Shown here: piece after piece, positions 51,179 to 60,859 of the stretch
How the letters are laid out: each line of letters opens with the position of its first letter
Position numbering within the stretch: the stretch's first letter is position 1
Origin: Gordonia lacunae
Lineage (GTDB): Bacteria > Actinomycetota > Actinomycetes > Mycobacteriales > Mycobacteriaceae
Assembly: GCF_002149015.1 (NCBI RefSeq)
Contig: NZ_NGFO01000019.1
Coordinates: 42,424 to 106,423 of the forward strand
Reading direction: 5' to 3'
DNA length: 64,000 bases
The notes under the pieces: generated by a model
The model's input: only the letters and a program-made list of their open reading frames with translations
The model's database searches: none
Told to the model about the DNA's origin: nothing
Made by a program: the position numbers and the translations under genes

Positions 51179-53566
51179 ATGGACGGCATGGCAGGCGGCG
51201 AGACTCTGGAGGTCGACGGCCGACGGATCTCGATCACCAATCTCTCGAAGGTGCTCTATCCGGCGGCGGGGACCCGAAAGTTCGAGGTCATCGACTACTA
51301 CTCGCGCATCGCCGACGTCCTCCTCCCCCACGTGCGGGGCCGCCTCATCACCCGCAAACGGTGGCCCAACGGCGTCGAGTCGACCCCGTTCTTCGAGAAG
51401 AACGTCCCCGACAGCGCACCGGACTGGATTCGACGCCACGGCATCCAGCACAGCGAACGGGTCATCTCCTACGCCATGGCCGACGACCGCGCCACGCTGG
51501 TCTGGCTCGCGCAGATGGCGGTGCTGGAGATCCACACACCGCAGTGGCGGCTTCCCATGGGACCCGACGGCGCACCGATGGCGAACCGCATCGTCTTCGA
51601 CCTCGATCCCGGCCCGCGGGTGCCCTTGCACCGGACCGCGGAGGTGGCGTGCGAGATCCGTAACTGGCTCGGCGGGGCGACGACCTATCCGGTGACCAGC
51701 GGCGGCAAGGGCATCCACCTCTACGCGCGGCTCCCGAAACCCGTGACCTCGGATGCGGCGCGCAAGGTGGCGCAGGAGGTCGCCAACGAGTTCGCTCGTC
51801 AGCACAGCGATTTCATCACCGCCAAGATGTCCAAATCGCTGCGCGACGACAAGGTCTTCATCGACTGGAGTCAGAACACCGCCGCCAAGACCACCCTGGC
51901 GCCGTACTCGATGCGCGGACGTGAGCAGCCGTGGGTGGCCGCGCCGCGCACCTGGGAGGAGATGGAGGATCCAGGGCTCTCCCAACTGCTCTACACCGAG
52001 GTGCTCGAGCGCGTCGAAGAGTTCGGCGATCTCCTCGACGGCCTCGACGACCCTTACGGTGACACCGACGGGGACGAGCCGGAACCCGCCGTCGAGCCGG
52101 CGGCGGGTCAGGTCATCAACCTGAAGGAGTACCGCCGCAAGCGCGACCAGTCGAAGACACCCGAACCGTTCGGCGACGAGGCGCATCGGCAGCGCATCGA
52201 ATCCGAGAGCTCCACAGGGGAGCCGGATTCCGACACCACAACGGACCGGGCACCGATCTTCGTGATCCAGGAACACCATGCCCGGCGGTTGCACTACGAC
52301 TTCCGGCTCGAACACGACGGGGTCCTGGTGTCGTGGGCCGTGCCCAAAAACCTGCCCACCGATCCCGATCAGAACCGGCTCGCAGTGCAGACCGAGGATC
52401 ACCCCATGGACTACGCCGACTTCGAAGGCGACATCCCGGCGGGCGAATACGGTGGCGGTCACGTGTCGATCTGGGACAAAGGCACTTTCGAGCTCGAGAA
52501 GTGGCGTGACAAGGAGGTCATCGTCCGCCTCCACGGCGAGCGGTTGCAGGGCCGCTACGCGCTGATCCGGACCGGCGAGAAGAACTGGCTCGCCCATCTC
52601 ATGAGCGACGAGCCCCGCCCGATCGTCCCGGACAGCCTCACCGATCCACGCCCGATGCTCGCGACCGACGAGTCGATCGACGGACTCAACGGCCGCGACT
52701 GGGCCTTCGAGGGCAAGTGGGACGGATATCGCCTCCTCATCCGCTCGGTCGGCGGCGAGTTCCGGCTCACCTCCCGATCGGGCATCGACATGACGGCCGA
52801 TTTTCCCGAACTCGCAGGCCTTGCAGACGATCTCGGCCTCATGGACGTGGTGCTCGACGGCGAGGTCGTCGCCATCGACTCCTCCGGCCGCACCAACTTC
52901 ACCCTGTTGACCTCGCGTCGGCACACCGACGAGCCATATTCGTTGCGGCTACACCTGTTCGACATCCTGTACCTGAACGGCTCGTCCTTGCTGCGCAAGC
53001 CGTGGTCGGCACGGCGGGAGCTCCTCGAGGAGCTGGCCCCGGCATTCCGCAACTCCGCCTTCGTCGAAGTTCCGCCGCTGCTTCCCGGCCCGGGATCGGC
53101 AGCCGTCGAGTACAGCCGCGAACACAATCTGGAAGGCGTTGTCGCCAAGCGCCGCAACTCGGTGTATCAGCAGGGGCGTCGGTCGACGACGTGGTTGAAA
53201 CACAAGAACTGGAGCGACATCGAGGTCGTCGTCGGCGGGTACCGACCGGGACGCGGCAACCGCGCCCACACCATCGGCTCGTTGCTGATCGGGCTCCCCG
53301 AGGAGACCGGGCTGCGCTACGTCGGTCGCGTCGGCACCGGCTTCACCGACGCGCAGCTGCGCTCGCTCGCCGAGGAACTCGGACCGCTGGAGATCTCGCG
53401 GTCGCCGTTCCTCGACAAACTCGACCGGCCCGTCGAGTCGAGCGCGGTGTGGGTGCTGCCCAAGATCGTCGGCGAGGTCCGTTTCATGGACTGGACGACG
53501 GCCGGGCACCTGCGGCACCCCAGCTGGCGGGGCATCCGCCGGGACAAACTCCCCGGCGACCTCTGA
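51179..53566 (+). CDS. ligD: ATP-dependent DNA ligase LigD (polymerase-phosphoesterase-ligase)
   Basis: This is a 795-residue multi-domain repair enzyme. The polymerase/primase domain (residues about 10-300) has GGKGIHLYARLP and the catalytic FDLDPGP Asp pair. The 3'-phosphoesterase domain (about 350-490) has VIQEHHARRLHYDFRLEHDG with its metal-binding His/Asp. The ligase domain (about 500-795) has the adenylated Lys in FEGKWDGYRLLIR and EGVVAKRRNSVYQ. The order is that of mycobacterial LigD. ATG 51179 is used; ATG 51188 is possible. Together with divergent ku it forms the complete NHEJ set. Confidence 0.95.
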   Translation: MDGMAGGETLEVDGRRISITNLSKVLYPAAGTRKFEVIDYYSRIADVLLPHVRGRLITRKRWPNGVESTPFFEKNVPDSAPDWIRRHGIQHSERVISYAMADDRATLVWLAQMAVLEIHTPQWRLPMGPDGAPMANRIVFDLDPGPRVPLHRTAEVACEIRNWLGGATTYPVTSGGKGIHLYARLPKPVTSDAARKVAQEVANEFARQHSDFITAKMSKSLRDDKVFIDWSQNTAAKTTLAPYSMRGREQPWVAAPRTWEEMEDPGLSQLLYTEVLERVEEFGDLLDGLDDPYGDTDGDEPEPAVEPAAGQVINLKEYRRKRDQSKTPEPFGDEAHRQRIESESSTGEPDSDTTTDRAPIFVIQEHHARRLHYDFRLEHDGVLVSWAVPKNLPTDPDQNRLAVQTEDHPMDYADFEGDIPAGEYGGGHVSIWDKGTFELEKWRDKEVIVRLHGERLQGRYALIRTGEKNWLAHLMSDEPRPIVPDSLTDPRPMLATDESIDGLNGRDWAFEGKWDGYRLLIRSVGGEFRLTSRSGIDMTADFPELAGLADDLGLMDVVLDGEVVAIDSSGRTNFTLLTSRRHTDEPYSLRLHLFDILYLNGSSLLRKPWSARRELLEELAPAFRNSAFVEVPPLLPGPGSAAVEYSREHNLEGVVAKRRNSVYQQGRRSTTWLKHKNWSDIEVVVGGYRPGRGNRAHTIGSLLIGLPEETGLRYVGRVGTGFTDAQLRSLAEELGPLEISRSPFLDKLDRPVESSAVWVLPKIVGEVRFMDWTTAGHLRHPSWRGIRRDKLPGDL

Positions 53567-53612
53567 CCGGCGGCGCACTGCCGCGACGGAACCGAGAACA
53601 GGAGCGACTCCC

Positions 53613-54377
53613 ATGACCGGCGAGACGACCACCATCCCCGCGGCCGACACCGACACCGATGCCTATGTCGCGCGGCCGGATTCACCGCCATCCGATTCTC
53701 CACTGCCCGGTGTCCTGTTCCTCACCGACCTGATCGGACTGCGGCCGCGGATCGAGGCCATGGCCGACCGCATCGCGTCGTGGGGATACGTCGTACTCGT
53801 TCCGCACCTGTTCCATCGGTACGGTTCCGCCACCGAGTGGGCACCGACCGAGGACCTGTTGCTGCCCGAGGCGCGGGCCGCGTTCTTCCGATCCGCGATG
53901 CCGCGGGCGCGAACCCTCACCCCCGACGCCGTACGACCCGACCTCGTCGCCTATCTCGATGCGCTGCACTCCCTCCCGGGCGTCGCGCCCGGACCCGTCG
54001 GCGTCACCGGTTACTGCATGGGCGGGCGGCTCGCGCTGAACATCGCGGCCACCCGGCCCGACGAGGTGGCCGCGGTGGGCATGTTCCACACCGGCGGGCT
54101 GGTCACCGACGACCCCGACAGTCCGCACCTGCACCTCGTCGGCATCGACGCATTCGTCCTCGCCATTCACGCCGACAAGGACCGGTCACTGCCCGCCATG
54201 GCGGTGGCCCAGTTCGAGCACGCCCTGACCGCTGGGGGCGTGGCACACTCGGCGACCGTCTATCCCAGTGCACCGCACGGGTATACGATGTCCGACCTGG
54301 AGGCCTACCACCACGAGGCCACCGAACATCACTTCGACGAGCTGGAGGCACTGTTCGGGCGGACGCTGTCGGGGTGA
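53613..54377 (+). CDS. dienelactone hydrolase family protein
   Basis: This is a 254-residue alpha/beta hydrolase. The nucleophile elbow is TGYCMGGRLAL (Cys, as in dienelactone hydrolase, near residue 132), the acid lies in LAIHADKDRSLP, and the His is in APHGYTMSDLEAYH. Relatives hydrolyse dienelactone or similar esters. The gene has GGAG upstream and follows ligD by 46 nt on the same strand, but functional linkage is unlikely. Its last 49 nt overlap, on the opposite strand, the end of the DUF998 gene. Confidence 0.9.
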   Translation: MTGETTTIPAADTDTDAYVARPDSPPSDSPLPGVLFLTDLIGLRPRIEAMADRIASWGYVVLVPHLFHRYGSATEWAPTEDLLLPEARAAFFRSAMPRARTLTPDAVRPDLVAYLDALHSLPGVAPGPVGVTGYCMGGRLALNIAATRPDEVAAVGMFHTGGLVTDDPDSPHLHLVGIDAFVLAIHADKDRSLPAMAVAQFEHALTAGGVAHSATVYPSAPHGYTMSDLEAYHHEATEHHFDELEALFGRTLSG

Positions 54378-55090
54378 GGTGGCCGCCTCGTCCGACTGTC
54401 GCACTCGGCGCCGGTCGTCGACCGCCCCTCGCCACGTGACCTGACCACGGCCCACCCCCAGAGCACCAACCACAGGCTCATCCCGCCGACCTGGATCCGC
54501 TGGGCGAGTCCGAGACGGTAGTCGCCGGTCAGGTTGTCCGCGACCAACATCCACACCGTGGCGAGCGCGATGACGACGAGCACCGCGTTCCCGATCCGCC
54601 GGAGGGCCGGCCAGACGGACCCTTCCGGGGTGATGCGCAGCGCCGAGACGCCGGCGGCGATCATCACGGTGAAGATGGCGAACACCGCGACCGTACTCGT
54701 CAGCGCGTGGATGTGATGCAGTTGCGGGAGCAGTCCGCTCGGTTCGCGCGGGCACCCGGCGTCGACTCCCGGAATGCACTCGATCGGGAGCAGGGCGTCG
54801 GCGATGGTCGCAGCGCCGAAAACCGCCAATGCGAGAACGGCGGTGGTCGCCGTCCGACCGCGGAACAGCCGGCGCGGGACGAGCAACAGGAGTGCCGCGA
54901 CCAGTGCGCAGATGCCGGTGGTGACGTCCCCGACCACGTAGATCTCGCGGTGGGGGCGGTTCGCGGCGTCGAGCTCGCTCAGGAAGCTGCGCATCGGGTC
55001 CAACGAATCCGCCCACGCGAACTCCAGCACCCACGACGAATAGCAGAGTCCCGCAACGACGATCAGGATGCCGGCGACCGATCTCCTCAC
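54329..55090 (-). CDS. DUF998 membrane protein
   Basis: This is a 253-residue protein with about six spans and the DUF998 pattern: MRSFLSELDAANRPHREIYV, after one N-terminal span, and HHIHALTSTVAVFAIF. The tail (about residues 215-253) is Ser/Arg-rich and lies over the 3' end of the opposite dienelactone hydrolase gene. GTG 55090 overlaps the DHA2 transporter stop (GTGA), so it belongs to the marR-efflux operon. Confidence 0.85.
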   Translation of the reverse strand: MRRSVAGILIVVAGLCYSSWVLEFAWADSLDPMRSFLSELDAANRPHREIYVVGDVTTGICALVAALLLLVPRRLFRGRTATTAVLALAVFGAATIADALLPIECIPGVDAGCPREPSGLLPQLHHIHALTSTVAVFAIFTVMIAAGVSALRITPEGSVWPALRRIGNAVLVVIALATVWMLVADNLTGDYRLGLAQRIQVGGMSLWLVLWGWAVVRSRGEGRSTTGAECDSRTRRPPHPDSVRPNSASSSSK

Positions 55091-56808
55091 GAGGCCGGCG
55101 TCGGCTCCGGTGCGCCGATCGGCCGTCCCTGGCGCAGCGGGAGCTCCTTCCAGGTGACCGTGCCGATGATGGCCAGTAGCGAGATGATCGACACCGCCAG
55201 GAACACCCTGTCCATCGAGTGGGCGAAGCCCTCCTTGATGGGTTGCGCGAGCTCGGTCGGCAGCTTCTCGATGACCGAGGTGTCACTCATGACGCTGTCC
55301 GACGATCCCGTTGCCGCACCGGGGTTCTGGGCGGCAACGATGAGCGACTGCCCGAATGTGCTGACCTGTGGGTCGGCGCTCTGCGAGGCCTCCACGACCG
55401 CCGCCCGATACTCGGGCTGAGCGGCCGCCGAGACCATCTCGTCCCTGATGCTCGGACCCATGAACGAGAACAACAGCGAGAAGAAGACCGCGACGCCGAG
55501 CGTTCCACCGATCTGGCGGAAGAAGGTGGCGGTGCCGGTCGACAAACCCATGTCCTTGGGCGGCAGGATGTTCTGCATCGCCAGGGTGATCGGCTGCATC
55601 AGATTGCCCAGGCCGAAGCCGAGAAGCGCCGCCATCAGCATGACCAGGTAGACCGGGGTCTCGGTGCCGACCAGGTGGAGCAGGAAGGTGCCCGTGGTGA
55701 TCAGCACCGCACCGATGATCGTGAAGATCTTGTAGCGACCGGTGCGAGAGATCAGCTGACCCGACAGAATCGAGCCGGTCATCAGTCCGAGCACCATCGG
55801 GAGCATCTGCAGGCCGGCGATCATGGGGCTCGATCCGCGAAGCACCTGGAAGTACTGCGGCAGCATCGAGATCCCGCCGAACATGACCGCACCGATGATC
55901 ACCGAGATGACGATGCCCTGACTGAAGACCACGTTCTTGAACACACGCAACGGGATCAGTGCGTCGTCGCCCATCAGATGCTCGATCCAGATGAATGCGG
56001 CGATGCCGACGACGCCGATGGCGTAGCAGAGAATCGACAGCCCGGAGCTCCAGCCCCACTGACGACCCTGCTCGGCAACGATGAGCAACGGTGCCACCGC
56101 GACGGCCAGAGCTGTCGCGCCCCAGTAGTCGGTGCGCCCACCCACTCCCTTCTGCTGGTCGTAGTTGAGCACCTTGTAGACGACGAACAACGCGACGAGC
56201 CCGATCGGCACGTTCACCAGAAACACCCAGCGCCAGCCGGACACCCAGAGGATCGTCTCCTGGCCGGCGAACAGACCGCCGAGGACCGGACCGAGGACGC
56301 TGGAGGTGCCGAACACGGCGAGGAAGTAGCCCTGGTACTTGGCGCGTTCGCGGGGCGGCACGATGTCACCGATGGTGGTCAGTGCGAGGGTCATCAGGCC
56401 GCCCGCGCCGAGCCCCTGAAAAGCGCGGAACGCGGCCAGCTCGTACATCGACGTGGCGATCGTGCACAGCAACGAACCGACGATGAAGATCGAGATCGCG
56501 AGCAGGAAGAACGGTTTGCGGCCGTAGAGGTCGGACAGTTTGCCGTACAGGGGGGTCACGATCGTCGCGGTGACGAGGTAGGCCGTGGTCACCCACGCCT
56601 GCATGTCGTATCCCTGCAGGTCGTCGGCGATGGTCCGGATCGCGGTCGACACGATGGTCTGGTCGAGAGCGGCGAGGAACATGCCCATCATGAGTCCGGC
56701 CAGGATGGTCAGGATCTGGCGATGGGTCAATCCGGCCCCGGCCACCTCGCCGTCGGGGGCCACCGTTTCAGAGGCCACCGATTCGGGGGCCGCCGAGGAA
56801 TCTGTCAT
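55087..56808 (-). CDS. DHA2-family MFS drug transporter (EmrB/QacA type)
   Basis: This is a 573-residue transporter with 14 predicted spans. The N-terminal signature is LAALDQTIVSTAIRTIADDL; motif A reads LYGKLSDLYGRKPFFLLAIS; motif C-like Gly/Pro sequence follows (VLGPVLGGLF). The long loop near the C-terminus (about residues 440-500) is usual for the family. It probably expels drugs with the proton gradient. ATG 56808 has AAAGGA upstream. A marR gene precedes it by 22 nt, and its stop overlaps the DUF998 start. Confidence 0.93.
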   Translation of the reverse strand: MTDSSAAPESVASETVAPDGEVAGAGLTHRQILTILAGLMMGMFLAALDQTIVSTAIRTIADDLQGYDMQAWVTTAYLVTATIVTPLYGKLSDLYGRKPFFLLAISIFIVGSLLCTIATSMYELAAFRAFQGLGAGGLMTLALTTIGDIVPPRERAKYQGYFLAVFGTSSVLGPVLGGLFAGQETILWVSGWRWVFLVNVPIGLVALFVVYKVLNYDQQKGVGGRTDYWGATALAVAVAPLLIVAEQGRQWGWSSGLSILCYAIGVVGIAAFIWIEHLMGDDALIPLRVFKNVVFSQGIVISVIIGAVMFGGISMLPQYFQVLRGSSPMIAGLQMLPMVLGLMTGSILSGQLISRTGRYKIFTIIGAVLITTGTFLLHLVGTETPVYLVMLMAALLGFGLGNLMQPITLAMQNILPPKDMGLSTGTATFFRQIGGTLGVAVFFSLLFSFMGPSIRDEMVSAAAQPEYRAAVVEASQSADPQVSTFGQSLIVAAQNPGAATGSSDSVMSDTSVIEKLPTELAQPIKEGFAHSMDRVFLAVSIISLLAIIGTVTWKELPLRQGRPIGAPEPTPAS

Positions 56809-56830
56809 CGTCGTTGTCCTTTCACGGGTT

Positions 56831-57325
56831 TCACGCATCCGCGTCCGGCTTGCGGGCTGAGCACGCCGGGTTGAGGGCCGCGTCGGCAGCGTCGACGAAT
56901 CGACCGAGAAGCCTGACGAGGGTGTGGAGTTCGTCGTCGGTCCACTCCGCCATGACGTCGGCCATCGCGGATCGGCGCATCTCGCGCATCGCCAGGACGC
57001 GGTCGCGGCCGGCGTCGGTGATGACGAGGAGGGTGGCACGTCCGTCGTCGGGGTCCGCCTCGCGACGGATCAGTTCGTGGTCCACCAGTTGGGCCACATG
57101 ACGACTCACCGTCGACGGGTCGGCGTTCATCGCCTCGGCGAGCTCCCGCGATCGCATCGACCGTCGGGAGAGGGGGAACAGCGCCTTGAACGCCGCCGCC
57201 TCGAACTCCCCATCGTGGGTCCGGAAGGTGGTGTGCACCGCCCGCTCGCGGATGCGCACGAACCGCAGCAGCGTCTCGAACAGGTCGTCGATCGCCTGGT
57301 GATCGAGAGCCGGCACTGCCACCAC
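56831..57325 (-). CDS. MarR-family transcriptional regulator
   Basis: This is a 164-residue MarR repressor. The winged helix lies at about residues 55-125: SRELAEAMNADPSTVSRHVA, then LVDHELIRREADPDDGRATL with the Asp-Gly-Arg wing. It heads the marR-DHA2 efflux-DUF998 operon and lies just downstream of two palindromic sites, so it is the likely autorepressor of the pump. The ligand is unknown. Confidence 0.93.
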   Translation of the reverse strand: MVAVPALDHQAIDDLFETLLRFVRIRERAVHTTFRTHDGEFEAAAFKALFPLSRRSMRSRELAEAMNADPSTVSRHVAQLVDHELIRREADPDDGRATLLVITDAGRDRVLAMREMRRSAMADVMAEWTDDELHTLVRLLGRFVDAADAALNPACSARKPDADA

Positions 57326-57353
57326 CTCCGAGTGCTGTTTTTACTTTCCCTTT

Positions 57354-57382
57354 GCAATTAGTTGCGATGCGCAACTAGTTGC
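57354..57382. promoter_or_regulatory. twin MarR operators
   Basis: GCAATTAGTTGC (57354-57365, one mismatch) and GCAACTAGTTGC (57371-57382, perfect palindrome) are 17 nt apart centre to centre. They lie 29-57 nt before the marR start, in an AT-richer promoter region. The sequences fit the MarR-type TTGC-x4-GCAA style. Confidence 0.8.
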
Positions 57383-57438
57383 CCTCCGCAAGTGTGCGCG
57401 CGGAAGCGGGAGAATGCAAACAGACCGAAGACGGAGAA

Positions 57439-57486
57439 GTGAGTCGCCGCCCTGCCGGGTCGGGGGTTGGCAGGGCGGCGACTCAC
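57439..57486. other. 18-bp perfect inverted repeat in a divergent intergenic region
   Basis: Bases 57439-57456 (GTGAGTCGCCGCCCTGCC) pair perfectly with 57469-57486, with a 12-nt loop (57457-57468). It lies 113 nt from the marR start and 176 nt from the phosphoesterase start, that is, upstream of both genes, so it is not an ordinary end-of-gene terminator. It may end a short RNA or be a remnant of a mobile repeat. The rest of 57487-57662 shows no gene. Confidence 0.65.
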
Positions 57487-57662
57487 CATCGATGTCGCTC
57501 GCGGATCGCCGGACGTTACCGACGCCGCCTCCGACGGGGAGCGGGCTGAACCACATCGACGACGCGGGAGTGCGTTGCGCCTCCCGGTCCCGAGGCGATG
57601 CATCGTCGGACCCTGCCTGCGGTTAGCCTCGTGGGAGCCAGGAACCGTGACGGGAGCTCTTC

Positions 57663-58415
57663 GTGTTCGTTGTCGCCCACATCAGCGACCTGCATTTCAA
57701 CGGGACGCGGTTCAATCGGGCCCGCATCCAGGCCGCGCTGAGCTACATCAATGCTCGTGCGGCCGGCATCGACGTCCTCCTGGTCACCGGTGACATCGCC
57801 GACGAAGGTGCGCCCAGCGAGTACCGCGAGGCCCACGGGGTACTCGAGAGTCCGCTGCCGATGCTCATCACCGCCGGGAACCATGACGTCCGCGAGCCGT
57901 TCAGTGCTGCTCTCATCGGTACCGAGACCTCCGGCCCGATCAACCACGCCCGGACGGTGCGGGGACGCGACGGCTCCGACGTGCTGTTCCTCGTGTGCGA
58001 CAGCTCGATCCCCGGCCGTAACGACGGCCGTCTCGACGATGAGACGATCGCCTGGCTGTCGGACCGACTCGACGCGACGCCGGCGGACACCCCGGTGTTC
58101 ATCGCTTTCCACCATCCACCGGTCGACCTGCACATGCCGTTCATGGACTCCATCCGGCAGCGTGACGAGGGCCGCCTCGCCGACCTGGTCGGAGACCACC
58201 CGAACATCGTCGCGTTCCTCTGCGGCCATGCGCACACCCCGGCGGTGACCACGTTCGCCGACCGCCCGCTGTGCGTCGCGCCGGGAGTGTCGTCGACGCT
58301 GAACCTCCCGTTCGAGGGGCGGGAGGTCGTCAATCGCGGTCAGCCACCGGGGATTGCGTTCCATCTCTACGACGACGAGCGTTTCGTCACCCACTTCCGC
58401 TCGGTGATGTTCTGA
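57663..58415 (+). CDS. metallophosphoesterase (CpdA/Icc-like phosphodiesterase)
   Basis: This is a 250-residue calcineurin-like phosphodiesterase. Metal-site motifs are present in order: HISDLHFNG (D-x-H), LLVTGDIADEG (G-D), TAGNHDVRE (G-N-H-D), FIAFHHPPVDL and FLCGHAHTPAVT (G-H-x-H). Relatives cleave cyclic nucleotides or phosphodiester bonds. GTG 57663 is the start, with GGGAG upstream. Its stop is 16 nt from that of the convergent SulP/carbonic anhydrase gene. Confidence 0.9.
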   Translation: MFVVAHISDLHFNGTRFNRARIQAALSYINARAAGIDVLLVTGDIADEGAPSEYREAHGVLESPLPMLITAGNHDVREPFSAALIGTETSGPINHARTVRGRDGSDVLFLVCDSSIPGRNDGRLDDETIAWLSDRLDATPADTPVFIAFHHPPVDLHMPFMDSIRQRDEGRLADLVGDHPNIVAFLCGHAHTPAVTTFADRPLCVAPGVSSTLNLPFEGREVVNRGQPPGIAFHLYDDERFVTHFRSVMF

Positions 58416-58430
58416 CGCGTGCCCGCACGG

Positions 58431-60725
58431 TCAGGGATGCGCGGACGTCGTCGCACGATCGCGATGCCGAGAGCCGAGCGCGCCGGCCGAAGCCTCACCG
58501 GCAACCGGTGCGATGCTCTGCGGGGTGACTTCGTAGACCCGCGCGGTCGCGATGTCGAAATACAGTCCGACGATGCGCAACCGGGCCTCCGCCGCGGCCC
58601 GACCGACGAGCGGATGCCGCGCCAGCGTCTCGATCTGCTTCGCCACGTTGACCACGGCCAGCTGATCGACCTCGGGGAGTCCCCGCTCGGCTGCGGCGCG
58701 TCCGGCCGGGTGTCCGTGCCGGAACGCCACCCGGCTGGGAATCGCGTGTCGCAACCACCGCTGGATCGGGGATCGCTCCGCCGAGGTCTCCGACACCGCT
58801 GACCCGCCGGACGCCTCGCTGTCGAGCAGCGCGTGCATCGCCCCGCACGACGAATGACCGCAGACCACGATCGACGACACCCCCAGCTCGCCGACGGCGA
58901 ACTCCAGTGCGGCCTCCACCGATACGTCGTCGTCGCTGTCGGTCGGTATCAGGTTGCCCACGTTGCGGACCGTGAACAGATCACCCGGGCCGCTCGCGGT
59001 GATGACGTTGGGCAGCACCCGCGAGTCGGCACATGTCACGAACAACGAGTCGGGGTCCTGCGACTCGGTGACATCGGCGAGCATCGCGCGCAGGGCGTCG
59101 GCGTGCTCGTTCTCGTACTCGTGGACACCGCCGAGGACCGACCGGAGCGCCGCCGGACGGTCCGTGGTTATCGACGTCTCCGACTCGGTTCGGTTGCGCC
59201 ACGGCGTCAGTCCGGCGAATCCGGAGGTGTGGCGCCGCGGTGGCCGGTGCGGGGCGTCGACGAGCCGGGCGCGCCCCTTCTCGACGATGAGCACCGTGCC
59301 GCCGCCTGCTTCATGCGCCCAGCGGAAGTCCTCGAGCATCTCCGAGGCCGCATGGTCGAGGAAGTCGGTGTCGAGTTCGAGCGTCAGATGCGCCCGGTCC
59401 GGGACCTGTGCCAAGGCCTTGTTGAGCTTCGGCAACGACAGGAAGCTCAGCGAACCGCGAACACGTACCGTCCACTGTGCACCGTCGGTTCCGCTTGGTT
59501 CCGAGACGATCTCGGCGCGAACCACTCGCCAGACGACGAGTCCGATCGCCACGGCCAGCCCGATCCCGACACCCTCGAGCAGATTGAGGAAGACCACCGC
59601 CAGCACCGTGATGACATAGACCCAGAGATCGCCCGTGCGGAGGGCGATTCGCATGTGCGCCAGCTTGACCAGCTGGATGCCGATGACCACCAGCAAGCCG
59701 GCCAGGGCGGCCATCGGGATCTGCTCGACCAGCCCGGTGAGCAGCGCCGCGAAGACGAGCACCCACACGCCGTGCATCACCGCCGACGCCGAGGTCCGCG
59801 CACCGGAGTTGACGTTGGTGGTGCTGCGCACGATGACGCCGGTGACCGGCAACCCACCGAGCATCCCCGACGTGATGTTCGCACTGCCCTGTCCGAGCAG
59901 CTCGCGATTCAGGTCGCTGCGGGGGCCGGTGTGCATCTTGTCGACCGCGACCGCCGACAGCAGCGACTCCACGCTGGCGATCAGCGCTACCGTCAGGACT
60001 CCGAGAAGTACTGCTCCCCAACTACTGTCGGGAAGCTCGGGGAGGGTGATCGCTTCGAAGAAGTTGCCGTCGATGCTGATCCGTTCGACGTCCAGACCGA
60101 AGACGATGGTCAGCGCCGTCGCGCCGACGATGGCGACCAGCGGTCCGGGCACCTTGCGTACGGCCGCCGGCAGCAGCGGCCAGATGAGCAGGACGGCGAT
60201 CACCGTGCCACCCACGAGTGCATCCGACGTCTCGATGTCGGCGAGCCCCGCGGGCAGGGAGGTCACGTTCTCCCAGGCGCTGCTCGCCGAACTGCCACCC
60301 AGCAGCACGTGGATCTGCTGGAGGGCGATGGTGATCCCGATACCGGCGAGCATCGCGTGGACGACCACCGGCGCGATGGCCAGCGCGGCTCCTGCGATGC
60401 GGCTCAGACCGAACAGGATCTGCAGGACACCCGCGCCGACCGTGATGAAACAGGTGACCCGCCAACCGAAATTGGCGACCATGTCGGCGACCACCACGGT
60501 CAGACCGGCCGCGGGTCCCGAAACCTGTAGTGCGCTACCGCCGATCAGCCCGGCGACGATACCGCCGACGACCGCGGCGATGAGCCCGGCCAACACGGGG
60601 GCATCCGACGCGATCGCGATACCCAATGACAATGGAAGAGCCACAAGGAAAACCACGAGGGATGCGGGTAGGTCGTACCGCATCACCTCGCGAATTCCGG
60701 GGCCCCGACTCCCCTTTTTTCGCAT
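58431..60725 (-). CDS. SulP-family anion transporter fused to beta-carbonic anhydrase
   Basis: This is a 764-residue fusion. The N-terminal SulP transporter (about residues 1-400, about 12 spans, with LPASLVVFLVALPLSLGIAI) is followed by a STAS-like segment (about 415-500) and a C-terminal beta-carbonic anhydrase (about 535-740). The zinc site is CADSRVLPNVI (Cys, Asp, Arg) and VVCGHSSCGAMHALL (His, Cys). SulP imports sulfate or bicarbonate; coupling to carbonic anhydrase suggests bicarbonate uptake or pH handling. This fused form is known in actinobacteria. GTG/ATG start near 60725 has no strong ribosome site. Confidence 0.93.
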   Translation of the reverse strand: MRKKGSRGPGIREVMRYDLPASLVVFLVALPLSLGIAIASDAPVLAGLIAAVVGGIVAGLIGGSALQVSGPAAGLTVVVADMVANFGWRVTCFITVGAGVLQILFGLSRIAGAALAIAPVVVHAMLAGIGITIALQQIHVLLGGSSASSAWENVTSLPAGLADIETSDALVGGTVIAVLLIWPLLPAAVRKVPGPLVAIVGATALTIVFGLDVERISIDGNFFEAITLPELPDSSWGAVLLGVLTVALIASVESLLSAVAVDKMHTGPRSDLNRELLGQGSANITSGMLGGLPVTGVIVRSTTNVNSGARTSASAVMHGVWVLVFAALLTGLVEQIPMAALAGLLVVIGIQLVKLAHMRIALRTGDLWVYVITVLAVVFLNLLEGVGIGLAVAIGLVVWRVVRAEIVSEPSGTDGAQWTVRVRGSLSFLSLPKLNKALAQVPDRAHLTLELDTDFLDHAASEMLEDFRWAHEAGGGTVLIVEKGRARLVDAPHRPPRRHTSGFAGLTPWRNRTESETSITTDRPAALRSVLGGVHEYENEHADALRAMLADVTESQDPDSLFVTCADSRVLPNVITASGPGDLFTVRNVGNLIPTDSDDDVSVEAALEFAVGELGVSSIVVCGHSSCGAMHALLDSEASGGSAVSETSAERSPIQRWLRHAIPSRVAFRHGHPAGRAAAERGLPEVDQLAVVNVAKQIETLARHPLVGRAAAEARLRIVGLYFDIATARVYEVTPQSIAPVAGEASAGALGSRHRDRATTSAHP

Positions 60726-60859
60726 ATGTCCGACGCTACCGACGGTTTGTTGATTTCAGATGAACTGTGGAGCCGTGACGCTGTGAAAACGCAGGGCAGT
60801 ACGGCGGCAGTGTGATTCACTTCACCGAAAACGGCGCCTGGCGGGGTGAGGACGCGTCG

